Of a stretch of DNA of 64,000 nt, positions 54,363 through 64,000 are shown one piece after another. The position numbers and the translations under genes were made by a program. Numbering within the stretch: position 1 is the stretch's first letter; each line of letters opens with the position of its first letter. The stretch comes from Nemertoderma westbladi (Eukaryota; Xenacoelomorpha; Nemertodermatida; Nemertodermatidae), in NCBI GenBank assembly GCA_032718475.1, contig JAUCBJ010000812.1:1-64000 (forward strand), in the 5' to 3' direction. The notes below the pieces were generated by a model. It had not been told where the DNA came from. It saw only the letters and a program-made list of their open reading frames with translations, and ran no database searches.

Positions 54363-57300
54363 ATGTCTGATACTAAGCAGAACCTGTCAGACAGTTTATT
54401 AGATGCAACTATTTGCGACTCAGATAAGGGTGTAGAACCGTCTACACCTAAGTTCAGTTCACCTCCCACTGTGAGGAAGGTCATCCCTCCAGTAGTAATA
54501 ACAGAACCTAGGCTGGTCCAACACCATAGGTCTATCATAGGCACTCGAGCCCAGGTCAAGCGGGACCAAGAAGCAGCGGAACAGCAACAACCCGCGAGCC
54601 AAGAACTTATTTCTCAGCGGCCCAACAGCTCCAGTAGTGAGGATACTGTAGAGCTGACACCTGAGCGCGGAGCAAAGATGACGGATGCGGTTTATTCGGA
54701 TCCCCTTCTCATCCTTCCTGCAGCCGTACTCACTAGGATATTGATCGCGGTGGAAGAACACCAGATCGATTGGGCGAGAAGTAAGCGATCGACTAAAGAT
54801 AGTTATGCGGGATACACAAAGGAAGAACTGAAATCTATTGTCGAGTCGCAATGGAACTTCCCCGGACCCGGACTCCCGTTTGATTTATCAGAAGCTGCCT
54901 GGGAAGACATACACCGGATGGGAGTAGCCAAGGAAACCATCGATCCAGCTGTGTGGAAGAGGTCCGCAGCCGGATACGCACAGGGATTCTTCAGCTCTAT
55001 GGAGCGAGTAAAAGAACAACTGTTTCAACAACCTCAAGGACCTCAAGAGCAGGGACAACTGCTTTATCAAGTTAGAGAAAGAATTCTGCGAATTAGGCTA
55101 ATCTTATCGGCCTTTGAGGAGGCTTCTAAAAGAAGACAAGACACGTCGTTGCAAGTTGCCGTAAAGACTTGGTTTCAACGGGTGAGTCTCCAAGTTCAAG
55201 GAATGGCTCAGTGGAAAGCTCAGCTGGAGGAGCGCTCAACCCATGGAGAATCAACAGACGCTACTTTTTCCCAAGTGGAAAGTGAAGCGACGGCAGAGAA
55301 CCCGCATAAGAGGGATGCCATTGATATCTATCTGTCAGACTATCAACGTTTCTTAGGTGATGAAGAGTTGAGGAGAAGGTTGGATGGACTTAACCCTAAT
55401 AGTGAAGGAGCACAGCGTGTGCTTGACGCCATCGACGTGGATAGGTTAGCGGCGAACCAAGCTAAATTCGATGAACGACTCCGCATCGCTAGAGACCAAG
55501 AAGAAAAGGTGAAGAAAAAACGCATAGAAGACAGAAAGAAAGCAGCAGTAGCAGCTGCAGAAACCGAAAGGAAAGCAGCCGAAGAGGAAAGTAAAGCAGC
55601 CGAAATGGAAAGAAAAGCGGCCGCGGCAGAGGCAGAAGCGAAAAGAAAAGCGGCAGCGGCAGAGGCAGAAGCGAAAAGAAAAGCAGCCGAAATGGAAAGA
55701 AAAGCGACAATGGCAGCGGCAGAAGCAGAGCGGATAGCGGCTGAAGAGATCGCCCAATTAGAATTGGAAAATATTCAGGAGAATCAAGACTGCATAAATA
55801 AACAGTTAACAGCTAGTAATATGCAGATGATGAATCGATCTACTCCCAAAAGACAGGGATATACATCATCTGAGGAAGGCGATAACACCGATACTGAAGG
55901 CAAAGGAAATAGATCTCACCTAAGCAGACGTAAAAGAACATCCCACCGTCAGAAATTGCCTGATTTGCCTCCAGCTGTTAGAAGGCAACTAAATAACACC
56001 AACTTAGGTAGTACAGAACCCACAGACCAAATAATTACAATAGAGAGACTCCCTACTATAGTAGATGAGCCTGAAATAATTAGGCCTGTTCCCGAAGCCA
56101 CCCTTTCGGTGGTAGAGACACCTGTACTCCCTGAACCTACCTCTAAATTCCCTTTGCACAGTACCAAGCTACCTGTGCCCAGCAGAACAGCCCATGAGAC
56201 AGTTCATGCCCTGGACTCTGAGCGAAATATTCATGATTTGTCGCCCGTTGTCCCTCGTCCGCCCGCTACAACGTTGGCGAATCCCGCTTCGGCGGTCGAA
56301 TGGGTGGATGAGAGACGACGGGGGATGGATCTCCTGCTCGGACAGATACAGGAGACCGTTCAGCAATTCAAGGGCACAGTAAGGGAAAGTAGGCTAGAGT
56401 TGCAAGAAGTGCAGCAAAGTATCGCGCTAGAACGTGATAAATTAGTAAATACACAAAAGGGTATACCACCACCCCCTGTAACAATGTGTCAACCTGTTAG
56501 GTCTGAAGTATCTCATGCGCAAGGTGTGGAGCCTACACGCATCTATACTGCTAGCGAAGTAGAAACTCCTATAGTGAACCCTATTAAGGGTAATTATAGA
56601 CCTGTTGATAATGATATTCCCTTTAGACCGGATCATAATCCGAGAAATTTATATACCGATAACTCGATATTAAATAACACGATGGCCCAAGAAAGTTTTA
56701 CGCGTCAAATGGCTAGAACCGAAGCCCGGCAAGCAGTAAAGGTGGGAGAGATCGTCAAGTTCAATGGAGATGAGATGAAATGGTTACCTTTTAATGAATA
56801 TTACAAAGATAACATACAGAATTCTGTGCTATCTAATGGAGAGAAACTTAGATTCCTCATCGAGTGCTTGGAAGGATCTCCCAAGTTAATGGCGTTAAAG
56901 TTTATTGGACATCCAGACGGATTAAGACAAGTTTGGGATACACTAAACATCAGGTATGGTAATAGGAATAACATAGCTGGGTATTTGTATGCAAAGTTGG
57001 TAGCGCCCCGAAAGTTTATTAGCAGCGGAATTATAGAGTTTTCCGATGAAATTCAGGAGATCTGCAGACAATTAGATTGGCTAGGTAAGTCTCATGAGTA
57101 TCAGAATGCTATGGTTATTAGAGCAGTGGCTTCTACTTTACCGAAGGGTGGAGTAGGGACACGCTGGGATAAGAAAGTGTTATATATGATGGAACAACAA
57201 CGACGAGACCCTACCATGGCTGATCTCATGTCATTCCTAGATGGAGAAGTGAAATTACAGCTCCTAAAACTGTCCAGAGAGAAGACACCGGAAAACAAGG

Positions 57301-59588
57301 TAAGTGAAAAACCCGTCTCTAGGAGAAAGGTAACACCTGAGTGTTATACAGATGACGGCGAAAGCCAGACTTCTCAAGGAGAAGATAGCGGGAAAGACAC
57401 TGACAGATCTTATTACGTAAATAAAATGCCTAAAGATCAGGTAAGTAAATTCAAGTCTCGAACCAATGACAGGAGAGAACAGGTAAGAAAAACTCCTCCT
57501 ACGTCTCCCAAGAGAATTCAGGTGAGAAAGCCCGAAGAAAAGACAAGTGTACACAATGTTACTCAGAGTAAGGTAAGTAACATCAAACCGAAATGTGCGC
57601 TATGTGATGGGACCCATCGCTTAAATATGTGTGATGAATTTCTAAAGAAATCATTAACTGAGAGACGTGAAGTCATGTGGGATAAGCGGTTGTGTTATAA
57701 TTGCCTCAGACAAGGACACCAATGGCGAACCTGTTACTCTGACACAAGATGTGCCAAGTGCGGTGCGAAACATCATATCTTGTTGCACACTGAATTCGAG
57801 CGAAATAGTCCGAGTCAGGTAAGTGATTCCGAACTACATGTCCAATTCAGTGATGTGAACGACACTGATCAATCTGAGATGGAAGGATTCTATACGGACG
57901 AGTTCTCCGACGAAAATGAATCCTGTTACACAATAAATACCACAGTGTATCGAGCACTCACGTATGAAAAGGATACGGACAGCGACCTTACCCTAACTAC
58001 TTCTGATCAACAACCATTTTGGAAAGCGCCAACTTCCAATGTAGGGATTAGAGAATTTCCTGTGGTACAGGTAAGGGTCCACGGACCAAAAAGGAGTTAT
58101 GTAGTGAACGCCCTCCTTGACTCCGGTAGTACAGGAACATTCATCGACAAAGAGCTAGCCGAAGACATATTCGCTGGACAACCCAAGTTCCGAACTAAGC
58201 TAAACATGTCAGGAATTATGCAAGTTTGGAAATCCACAGTAACAGCGGATTATTATGTAGGTGCGTTGTCCACCCCCCAGGACGAACTAGGAGAACGTAG
58301 CATAAGGTCAGTGAAAATGGTGGCTATAAAGAACTTCGCTACTACCCAAGCAGACCTTTATAATTGGGACGAGGATGAGAGCATCCAACATCTTAAGATA
58401 CCTCGATTCCAGACAGATTATCCTGGAGTGCAAATACTCATCGGCCAAAACGCGCATGAGGCGCTCGAGACATTGGAGAAACGGCCTGCTCAACCGCAGC
58501 CACTACAAACCTATGCGGTAATAACTAGAGTAGGTTGGTACTTTACTGGCCCTTCCCGTAGAACTCTCATGGAAAGATTACCGAAAGATCAGGTATATCA
58601 AGTGCGAGAATGGGAAGTTGAGAACAGTGAGTTCGACGATCCAACTGAGGGAACTCCATACTCTTCAGACAACGACGATATACATCAACTCTTCGATGAG
58701 GAGAATGCCATCGATCTCCTTGAGGAAAGCGAGACTTGGCAAAATCAAGTGAACTTATGTCAACTCCTTCTCCCATCCGAGCGAGACGACTATAACGACG
58801 AGCTTAATGACGTCATTGAACGTTATAATGCCAAGACTCGGGATGAACACGCCGTAAGATTCTTTACTCAAGAGGTTGTAGAGCCCAACTCCTACAATAA
58901 GGCCCTATCGGTGGAGGAAGAAAGAGCCAAGCAGATCCAAGCGACAACTACTCGTTTTCTCAAAGATCAAGGTAGGTTTGAAATCGGACTTCCTTTCCGA
59001 AAGCGAGAACCGAAGTTCATTAACAACAGACCTTTGGCAGAGAAAAGAATTGCGCAACTACATCGACGCCTTACGGCAAATTCTTCAGCTAAAGAAATGT
59101 ATCAAACGCAGTTGAAGAAGTTTATTAGCAAGGGATATGCGGAGCTAGTACCGGAAGAAACACCTATAACGTATTATTTAACTCACCATTACGTTCCCAA
59201 ACCCGGCAAACCCCATGAAGTACGAGTGGTGTTTGACGGTTCCGCCCTTTATATGGGCCAATCTCTTAATTCTGAATTGTTACCCGGACCCAACTTACTC
59301 CAATCCTTGTTGGGAATACTATTAAGATTAAGACAATATTCCATTGCTTTCGCCTCAGATATAGAAGGCATGTTCTTACAAGTCAAAGCGCTGGATAGGG
59401 ATCGAGATAGTCTACGATTTTTGTGGTGGCCCGAAGGAGACCTCAATAAGAAACCGGTGGAGTACTGGATGACCATCCAAGCTTTTGGGATAATCTCGAG
59501 CCCTTCAAACGCCTGTTCCGTGGTGCGCACTACTGCGGATGACAACAGAGACGCCTTCTCTAAAGAGGTGATCGACAATATCAAATGA
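54363..59588 (+). CDS. gag-pol: BEL/Pao Gag-protease-RT polyprotein up to an in-frame TGA (copy 2)
   Basis: 1,741 codons before TGA (59586-59588). Order: Ser/Pro-rich N-terminus; residues about 118-310 (LLILPAAVLTRILIAVEEHQ ...), which copy 1 lacks; SDYQRFLGDEELRRR; Ala/Glu/Lys coiled coil at about 375-475; DUF1759-type Gag region (FNGDEMKWLPFNEYYKDN); three zinc modules at about 1078-1145 (CALCDGTHRLNMC, CYNCLRQGHQWRTC, CAKCGAKHHILLH); an aspartic protease with LLDSGSTGTF (Asp1253); then the RT N-terminal part with RVVFDGSALYMGQSLNSELL and FASDIEGMFLQVKA. Protein order and motifs are those of BEL/Pao. The TGA falls three codons before the RT YMDD box (59595-59606), so the reading frame is otherwise continuous with the next entry. 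Confidence 0.93.
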   Translation: MSDTKQNLSDSLLDATICDSDKGVEPSTPKFSSPPTVRKVIPPVVITEPRLVQHHRSIIGTRAQVKRDQEAAEQQQPASQELISQRPNSSSSEDTVELTPERGAKMTDAVYSDPLLILPAAVLTRILIAVEEHQIDWARSKRSTKDSYAGYTKEELKSIVESQWNFPGPGLPFDLSEAAWEDIHRMGVAKETIDPAVWKRSAAGYAQGFFSSMERVKEQLFQQPQGPQEQGQLLYQVRERILRIRLILSAFEEASKRRQDTSLQVAVKTWFQRVSLQVQGMAQWKAQLEERSTHGESTDATFSQVESEATAENPHKRDAIDIYLSDYQRFLGDEELRRRLDGLNPNSEGAQRVLDAIDVDRLAANQAKFDERLRIARDQEEKVKKKRIEDRKKAAVAAAETERKAAEEESKAAEMERKAAAAEAEAKRKAAAAEAEAKRKAAEMERKATMAAAEAERIAAEEIAQLELENIQENQDCINKQLTASNMQMMNRSTPKRQGYTSSEEGDNTDTEGKGNRSHLSRRKRTSHRQKLPDLPPAVRRQLNNTNLGSTEPTDQIITIERLPTIVDEPEIIRPVPEATLSVVETPVLPEPTSKFPLHSTKLPVPSRTAHETVHALDSERNIHDLSPVVPRPPATTLANPASAVEWVDERRRGMDLLLGQIQETVQQFKGTVRESRLELQEVQQSIALERDKLVNTQKGIPPPPVTMCQPVRSEVSHAQGVEPTRIYTASEVETPIVNPIKGNYRPVDNDIPFRPDHNPRNLYTDNSILNNTMAQESFTRQMARTEARQAVKVGEIVKFNGDEMKWLPFNEYYKDNIQNSVLSNGEKLRFLIECLEGSPKLMALKFIGHPDGLRQVWDTLNIRYGNRNNIAGYLYAKLVAPRKFISSGIIEFSDEIQEICRQLDWLGKSHEYQNAMVIRAVASTLPKGGVGTRWDKKVLYMMEQQRRDPTMADLMSFLDGEVKLQLLKLSREKTPENKVSEKPVSRRKVTPECYTDDGESQTSQGEDSGKDTDRSYYVNKMPKDQVSKFKSRTNDRREQVRKTPPTSPKRIQVRKPEEKTSVHNVTQSKVSNIKPKCALCDGTHRLNMCDEFLKKSLTERREVMWDKRLCYNCLRQGHQWRTCYSDTRCAKCGAKHHILLHTEFERNSPSQVSDSELHVQFSDVNDTDQSEMEGFYTDEFSDENESCYTINTTVYRALTYEKDTDSDLTLTTSDQQPFWKAPTSNVGIREFPVVQVRVHGPKRSYVVNALLDSGSTGTFIDKELAEDIFAGQPKFRTKLNMSGIMQVWKSTVTADYYVGALSTPQDELGERSIRSVKMVAIKNFATTQADLYNWDEDESIQHLKIPRFQTDYPGVQILIGQNAHEALETLEKRPAQPQPLQTYAVITRVGWYFTGPSRRTLMERLPKDQVYQVREWEVENSEFDDPTEGTPYSSDNDDIHQLFDEENAIDLLEESETWQNQVNLCQLLLPSERDDYNDELNDVIERYNAKTRDEHAVRFFTQEVVEPNSYNKALSVEEERAKQIQATTTRFLKDQGRFEIGLPFRKREPKFINNRPLAEKRIAQLHRRLTANSSAKEMYQTQLKKFISKGYAELVPEETPITYYLTHHYVPKPGKPHEVRVVFDGSALYMGQSLNSELLPGPNLLQSLLGILLRLRQYSIAFASDIEGMFLQVKALDRDRDSLRFLWWPEGDLNKKPVEYWMTIQAFGIISSPSNACSVVRTTADDNRDAFSKEVIDNIK

Positions 59589-62480
59589 GACATCTACATG
59601 GACGATAATCTGAAGTCCCTTCCATCAGTCGAAGAAGCCATTGAGGTCGCTAAAGGAACGGTAGAATGCTTAAAGAAAGGTGGATTTCGATTAACTAAAT
59701 TCACCAGCAACTCCCGTGAGTTTCTGGAGTCAATCCCGGTAGAAGATCGAGGAACAAAAGACCTAGATCTAATAAAGGATGATCTCCCAGAAACTAAGAC
59801 CCTTGGTTTGAAATGGGACACAGAAAGAGATATCCTGTTTTTCCAACTAAAACAGCGAGATAATCCAGTTCGGACTAAACGGATATGTTTAAGTATCCTG
59901 AGCACTTATTTCGATCCATTGGGATTTATTAGCCCAGTTATATTAATTGCTCGGAGTTTAGTACAACAAATGTGGCTTGAAAACCACTCATGGGACGATC
60001 CACTTAAGGGAGAATTATTAAAGAAGTGGATGAAATGGGAAGAGTCTCTACCAGCCATCGAAAACTTTATAATTTCCCGTTCATATTTTGGTCATGTTCT
60101 CCCTACGTATTCATATCAACTCCATGTGTTTGGAGACGCCAGCGATATGGGAATCGGTATAGTAGCCTACCTAAGGGTGGAAACTCCGGACGGAATTAAA
60201 GTCGCCTTGGTTACCTCTAAGGCATTAATAAACAACAAGTTGAAAGTTCCTCGAGCGGAGTTAAAAGCGGCTCTATACGCTACAGCCATCGGCCGGAATG
60301 TAACAGAACAGATCGACTATCCCCTGGACAAAACTGTCTATTGGACCGACGCTTTACTCGTGTTGGAGTATATAACCAATGAAGTCTGTCAGTTCAGCGT
60401 CTTCGTTACCAACAGAGTAGCTATTATACTCAGTCGCACGACGATGGATCAATGGAGACATTGCCCCGGAACGATTAATCCAGCGGACATCGCTTCCAGG
60501 GGAGCAACTCCACAAAAACTGGTAGATACTCCAGACTGGTTAGGTGGACCCGACTTCCTCTACAAAGAAGAAGAAGAATGGCCTCCTCATCTTACTACAG
60601 CAGAAATTAGACAGGCCAAGGGAGCGGAGAAAGTCAAGCCTAAAACTCAGGCGAGTAAATCGAAGTTATTCAAACCCACAGTAGATCTGTCTGTACTACA
60701 TACTTCCGGAGACGACGCTTTGGAGCAGAAACCCACAGCCACAAATAAACCCATTGTGGAAATCCGTGATAAGGATTGGAAATCTGGTATACCAGACGTC
60801 TCGCAAGGACTCTCACCTCTTCTGCAGAGAGCGATGCATCACTACAGTTCCTGGAATCGGCTTTGTAAGGCCGTTACATATTTAAAGAGATGTTTTCACC
60901 ATCACTACTCTGGGATGAAAACAAAGGGTGATACCGCTCCAATCACATCAGTGCAGGTCCATGTTATTAAAGACCTTCCTAAATATAAGGTACCCGACAA
61001 GTTTCTGAAGGAGAAGATCAGTTATCAGGAGCATGAAGAAACCAACAAACAGATGCTGAGACTCTTACAATGCTATGAAGATTCCGATAAGTATTTCCTG
61101 TTGTTGAGAAATCCACAGATGCGCTTAAGGGATCGTTTCTCTAGCACAATGATAGATGGGTTGATACGTGTTGGAGGAAGGTTAACGAATGCCCCATTAT
61201 CCTTTGATACTAAGTTCCCCATACTCATTAGAAATCTTGAAATACAAGTCAAGATGATTGTAGATGTTCACAGCAAACTTTATCATGCTGGTAGAGAACG
61301 AGTTCTTAGCGAAATCCGAACTCGCTATTATTTTTATAAACCCCGTAGAGCTCTGAACCAAGTTCTTAGGAACTGTATACCCTGTAGGAAAGCATTCAGT
61401 AGGCCTTTAACACAGAGAGAGGCAGAATTACCTAGGGAACGAGTAAGCTTTTATGAACCACCCTTTACTAATACCGGTGTGGATTTATTTGGCCCTATTG
61501 AAGTATATCGTGCTAGGACTATAGTCAAGAGATGGTGTGTAATCTTTGTTTGTATGACTTGTAGAGCCATCCATCTCGATATGGTGAACGATTTATCTAC
61601 CAACAGCTTTCTATTAAGCTTACGACGACAGATCGCTCGCTTTGGCACTAGTAACACGATGAGATCTGATAAGGGAACAAACTTCATTGGTGCCAACAAT
61701 GAAATCAAAGCTTACGTCAAAGATTGGAACCAAAGACAGGTGGACGACCAACTACGAGTAACAGCGTCTAGTTGGACCTTCAACGCCGCCGACGCCCCTT
61801 GGTGGGGAGGAAGTTGGGAGAGATTAATAAGAAGTGTGAAGACGGCATTTCATTTTATAGTGCCTTGCCGCGCTTATCTCACCGACGAACTTTTGCGGAC
61901 GTTAATGGAAGAAATCGCCGTCTATCTCAACGAGAGACCGCTTATGCCAGTCTCATCGAGTCCCGATTCCCTGGAAGCGCTAACACCCGCGCACTTCCTA
62001 CTGAAGAAACCTGTAGCCATGCTCCCACAATCGGAAATCACAGATGGAGACGAATACTGCCGACAAACTTGGCAACTCATGCAGTTGTTATCCCGTCGTT
62101 TCGCTGACCATTTCGAAAAACATTATCTGCCCACGCTACAACTTCGAACTAAGTGGTTTGCGCAGCAAGAAAACGTTAGCGCTGGAGACATGGTTCTTAT
62201 TGTGGATGTAGATCTTCCACGTAAGAGGTGGCAGACAGGTCGTATCATCGAGACTCACATCTCGGATGACGGTTTGGTGCGATCGGTAGAACTCGTCGTC
62301 ATGCGACGTAACTTCAAGAAACCGGGAATAGTCTTCGAGACGCAGCAGCTCAATCGCCCAGTGGGACGTTTATGTTTACTGGAAAGAGACAGAGAACTCT
62401 CCGGAAACTATGGGAGACAAGATACTCTTCCCACGACCACCTCCCTAATCCAACAAACATCTAGGGACTCCCCAACTTAA
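59589..62480 (+). CDS. pol: BEL/Pao RT C-terminus, RNase H and integrase, after the TGA (copy 2)
   Basis: Same frame as the preceding ORF. It begins with the RT catalytic YMDD box; the first ATG (59598) is the Met of that box, so it is not a true start. Then come the Peptidase_A17-type region, RNase H (HVFGDASDMGIGI with Asp at 60135, the Glu of ELKAALYA, YWTDALLVLEYI), and an integrase with H2C2 zinc finger (VHSKLYH ... NCIPC). The catalytic D-D-E are Asp 61482 (TGVDLFGP), Asp 61668 (SDKGTNF) and Glu 61818 (GGSWERLI). A DUF5641-type C-terminal domain (GDMVLIVDVDLPRKRWQTGR) leads to TAA at 62478-62480. All catalytic residues are present. Confidence 0.93.
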   Translation, partial: DIYMDDNLKSLPSVEEAIEVAKGTVECLKKGGFRLTKFTSNSREFLESIPVEDRGTKDLDLIKDDLPETKTLGLKWDTERDILFFQLKQRDNPVRTKRICLSILSTYFDPLGFISPVILIARSLVQQMWLENHSWDDPLKGELLKKWMKWEESLPAIENFIISRSYFGHVLPTYSYQLHVFGDASDMGIGIVAYLRVETPDGIKVALVTSKALINNKLKVPRAELKAALYATAIGRNVTEQIDYPLDKTVYWTDALLVLEYITNEVCQFSVFVTNRVAIILSRTTMDQWRHCPGTINPADIASRGATPQKLVDTPDWLGGPDFLYKEEEEWPPHLTTAEIRQAKGAEKVKPKTQASKSKLFKPTVDLSVLHTSGDDALEQKPTATNKPIVEIRDKDWKSGIPDVSQGLSPLLQRAMHHYSSWNRLCKAVTYLKRCFHHHYSGMKTKGDTAPITSVQVHVIKDLPKYKVPDKFLKEKISYQEHEETNKQMLRLLQCYEDSDKYFLLLRNPQMRLRDRFSSTMIDGLIRVGGRLTNAPLSFDTKFPILIRNLEIQVKMIVDVHSKLYHAGRERVLSEIRTRYYFYKPRRALNQVLRNCIPCRKAFSRPLTQREAELPRERVSFYEPPFTNTGVDLFGPIEVYRARTIVKRWCVIFVCMTCRAIHLDMVNDLSTNSFLLSLRRQIARFGTSNTMRSDKGTNFIGANNEIKAYVKDWNQRQVDDQLRVTASSWTFNAADAPWWGGSWERLIRSVKTAFHFIVPCRAYLTDELLRTLMEEIAVYLNERPLMPVSSSPDSLEALTPAHFLLKKPVAMLPQSEITDGDEYCRQTWQLMQLLSRRFADHFEKHYLPTLQLRTKWFAQQENVSAGDMVLIVDVDLPRKRWQTGRIIETHISDDGLVRSVELVVMRRNFKKPGIVFETQQLNRPVGRLCLLERDRELSGNYGRQDTLPTTTSLIQQTSRDSPT

Positions 62481-64000
62481 AAACGGCTGGAGTGGGTGTG
62501 TGACCATATTATTTTATATTTGTATTTGTTTTATTTTTATATTTATGTATGTATTATTATGTAATTTTATTTTAATCGTTTTATATAATTTTATTTAGTA
62601 ACATGTTATTTTAGTGATCATTTAGTAGATTAGTGCAATATATTAGTGTTTATTACGTACGTAATTACTTATAATATATATTTAGTGCGACGGCGAGAAA
62701 TAATTATTTTTCTCTTTCCTTACTGTCCGTATCATATTATAAATACGTGACTACAGTAAGATGAAATATCCGTACTTATTAAAGTACAATAAAGCCACTA
62801 CTATATTCAAGTATTATTGGTAGGCAGAGTATTAGGAATGCAAAGTTCAGATCCTCGTGTCTCGGCTCAACCAAGCTCTGGGTAGACCTTGGAAACGACT
62901 TGCCTCTTCACACTGACATTGCTTCGTGCGATATTGCTCTCATACCGTATATTAAATAATACATATAGTAGCGTGATGTCCCTTTAACAGTAGCGTATAA
63001 CGCAAATAAATCTGTTAAACCCTTTGACCATCTGTAATTCTAGTCGATTAAGATATCGTGGCACCCACCGATATACTTGAAAGACAAAATTCTAGAATCA
63101 ATGGTTAACGTCCCCAGACAAGTTCTGGAATAAACTGGTGCCCATCCTAAATATTAATTATTAATATTTACAAAAAAATCTGTCAAATATCAGATCCTTT
63201 AAAATTCTAGTCGATTAAGATATCGTAGCACTTACCGATACTCTTAAAAGGACAAAATTCCTAGAATCAAGGATCCCAGTCCCCAGACACGTTCTGGAAT
63301 AAAATTGTGTCTATTTTAATATTAAATAATAAAATTTACGGGAATAAATTTAAATTCAGATATTTTAATGAATTTAATAAATTGTCATTTTAGACAATTT
63401 ATAACATTCCCAAAATTCCATTAATTAATAGATCATGGGAGCGGAGATTCACTCTATTAAGTGTATTTGTGTGCGAGAATCTCCAATGTATAGTCAATAG
63501 CCGATAAAATTCATAGAATCATGTATAAAGGGGATATTGACCATTAAAGAATTACTATTAAATAGCATCCCAGATCTGTATGCATGAGAATTACCCTAAT
63601 TCTACCGCTAGCTTTCCATAATGTCACCATGGCAACAACCACGCTAGAATTAGAAGTGAGTTAAAAGAACAATAGAAGGTATGCCCCATTGAATAGCATA
63701 GGGAATAAATAGCGCACTGCTAGTATCCAAGGATACATAATAAATACAGTGACATTCTGGAAGGTACTGACTAACGGACAAATGGCCCGAATGTGTGCAG
63801 TTTGTTGCAGTTGTGTTGAATTTGTGCGTTTGTAGGTGAATGTTACTACTAAGGTGTGTTTACAGTAGCGAGTCGCAATTGTGAAAGTAACCCTAACTCT
63901 CCAAGAAGAACCTGCAGTACATCTAAGCCTTTGGGACGGACAGTGAAGTGACTTGTGCCGGTTATCGTTGTCGTTGTGTAGCTACATCGTTGGCGAAAGC
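62481..64000 (+). other. Conserved 3' noncoding region of BEL/Pao copy 2
   Basis: Collinear with 18890-20395 of copy 1. The block 62850-62945 is nearly identical to 19250-19345. The duplicated unit (TCTAGTCGATTAAGATATCG at about 63038 and 63205), the X-box GTCACCATGGCAAC (63623-63636) and its flanking palindrome are all kept. The third ORF would start just beyond the window. Confidence 0.75.

Larger units (their letters stand above)
50897..64000 (+). mobile_element. BEL/Pao LTR retrotransposon, copy 2 (right end outside window)
   Basis: Starts with an LTR (TGTAAAAGC...GCGCAAACA) inserted at the end of the 20-bp satellite. It then has a leader, gag-pol in one frame, and a 3' noncoding region matching copy 1 up to the window edge, which corresponds to about 20395 in copy 1. 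If the rest matches copy 1, the element is about 16 kb and would also carry the third ORF. Gag-pol is complete apart from one TGA. Confidence 0.95.

Overview
The window is animal (invertebrate) nuclear DNA: AT-rich, with intron-split genes, canonical GT/AG splice sites, very many nested transposons and several minisatellites. The recognisable host genes are a receptor-type guanylate cyclase and a protocadherin, so a bilaterian is likely. I cannot name the species. Short palindromes such as TAGGCCTA and ACCGGT recur throughout.

Layout. 1-9.3 kb: last five exons of a receptor guanylate cyclase (+ strand), with introns full of minisatellite, fold-back and TIR elements. 9.5-11.1 kb: a TIR element with a nested LINE fragment. 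11.3-23.3 kb: a complete BEL/Pao LTR retrotransposon (copy 1) with two apparently identical 1,230-bp LTRs and a GAACT target duplication. It has lost reverse transcriptase and integrase but carries an extra 3' zinc-knuckle ORF. 24-25.2 kb: a 36-bp minisatellite. 26.8-28.5 kb: two MITE-type elements. 29.6-36.8 kb: a protocadherin with TATA/CCAAT promoter, one large ectodomain exon, an intron holding nested hAT and piggyBac-like elements, and a cytoplasmic exon. 37.8 kb: a probable terminal exon of an unidentified minus-strand gene. 39-46 kb: MITEs, a transposon-derived 146-bp repeat array, and a poly-G/poly-C fold-back. 46.4-50 kb: a 5'-truncated LINE followed by a decayed, intronless gene resembling bacterial filamentous haemagglutinin-type repeat proteins and interrupted by a tRNA-derived SINE. 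50.6-50.9 kb: a 20-bp satellite into which BEL/Pao copy 2 is inserted. Copy 2 (50.9 kb to the window end) has almost intact gag-pol, broken by one TGA just before the reverse transcriptase YMDD box.

How the parts relate. Copy 2 shows what copy 1 has lost (part of Gag, RT, most of RNase H, integrase). Copy 1 must have moved recently using proteins supplied in trans. Both copies share a long conserved leader and a conserved 3' noncoding region upstream of the third ORF. The most interesting items are that third ORF, a core sequence of about 62 bp shared by two unrelated MITE families, nine long poly-G/C tracts, and the haemagglutinin-like pseudogene.
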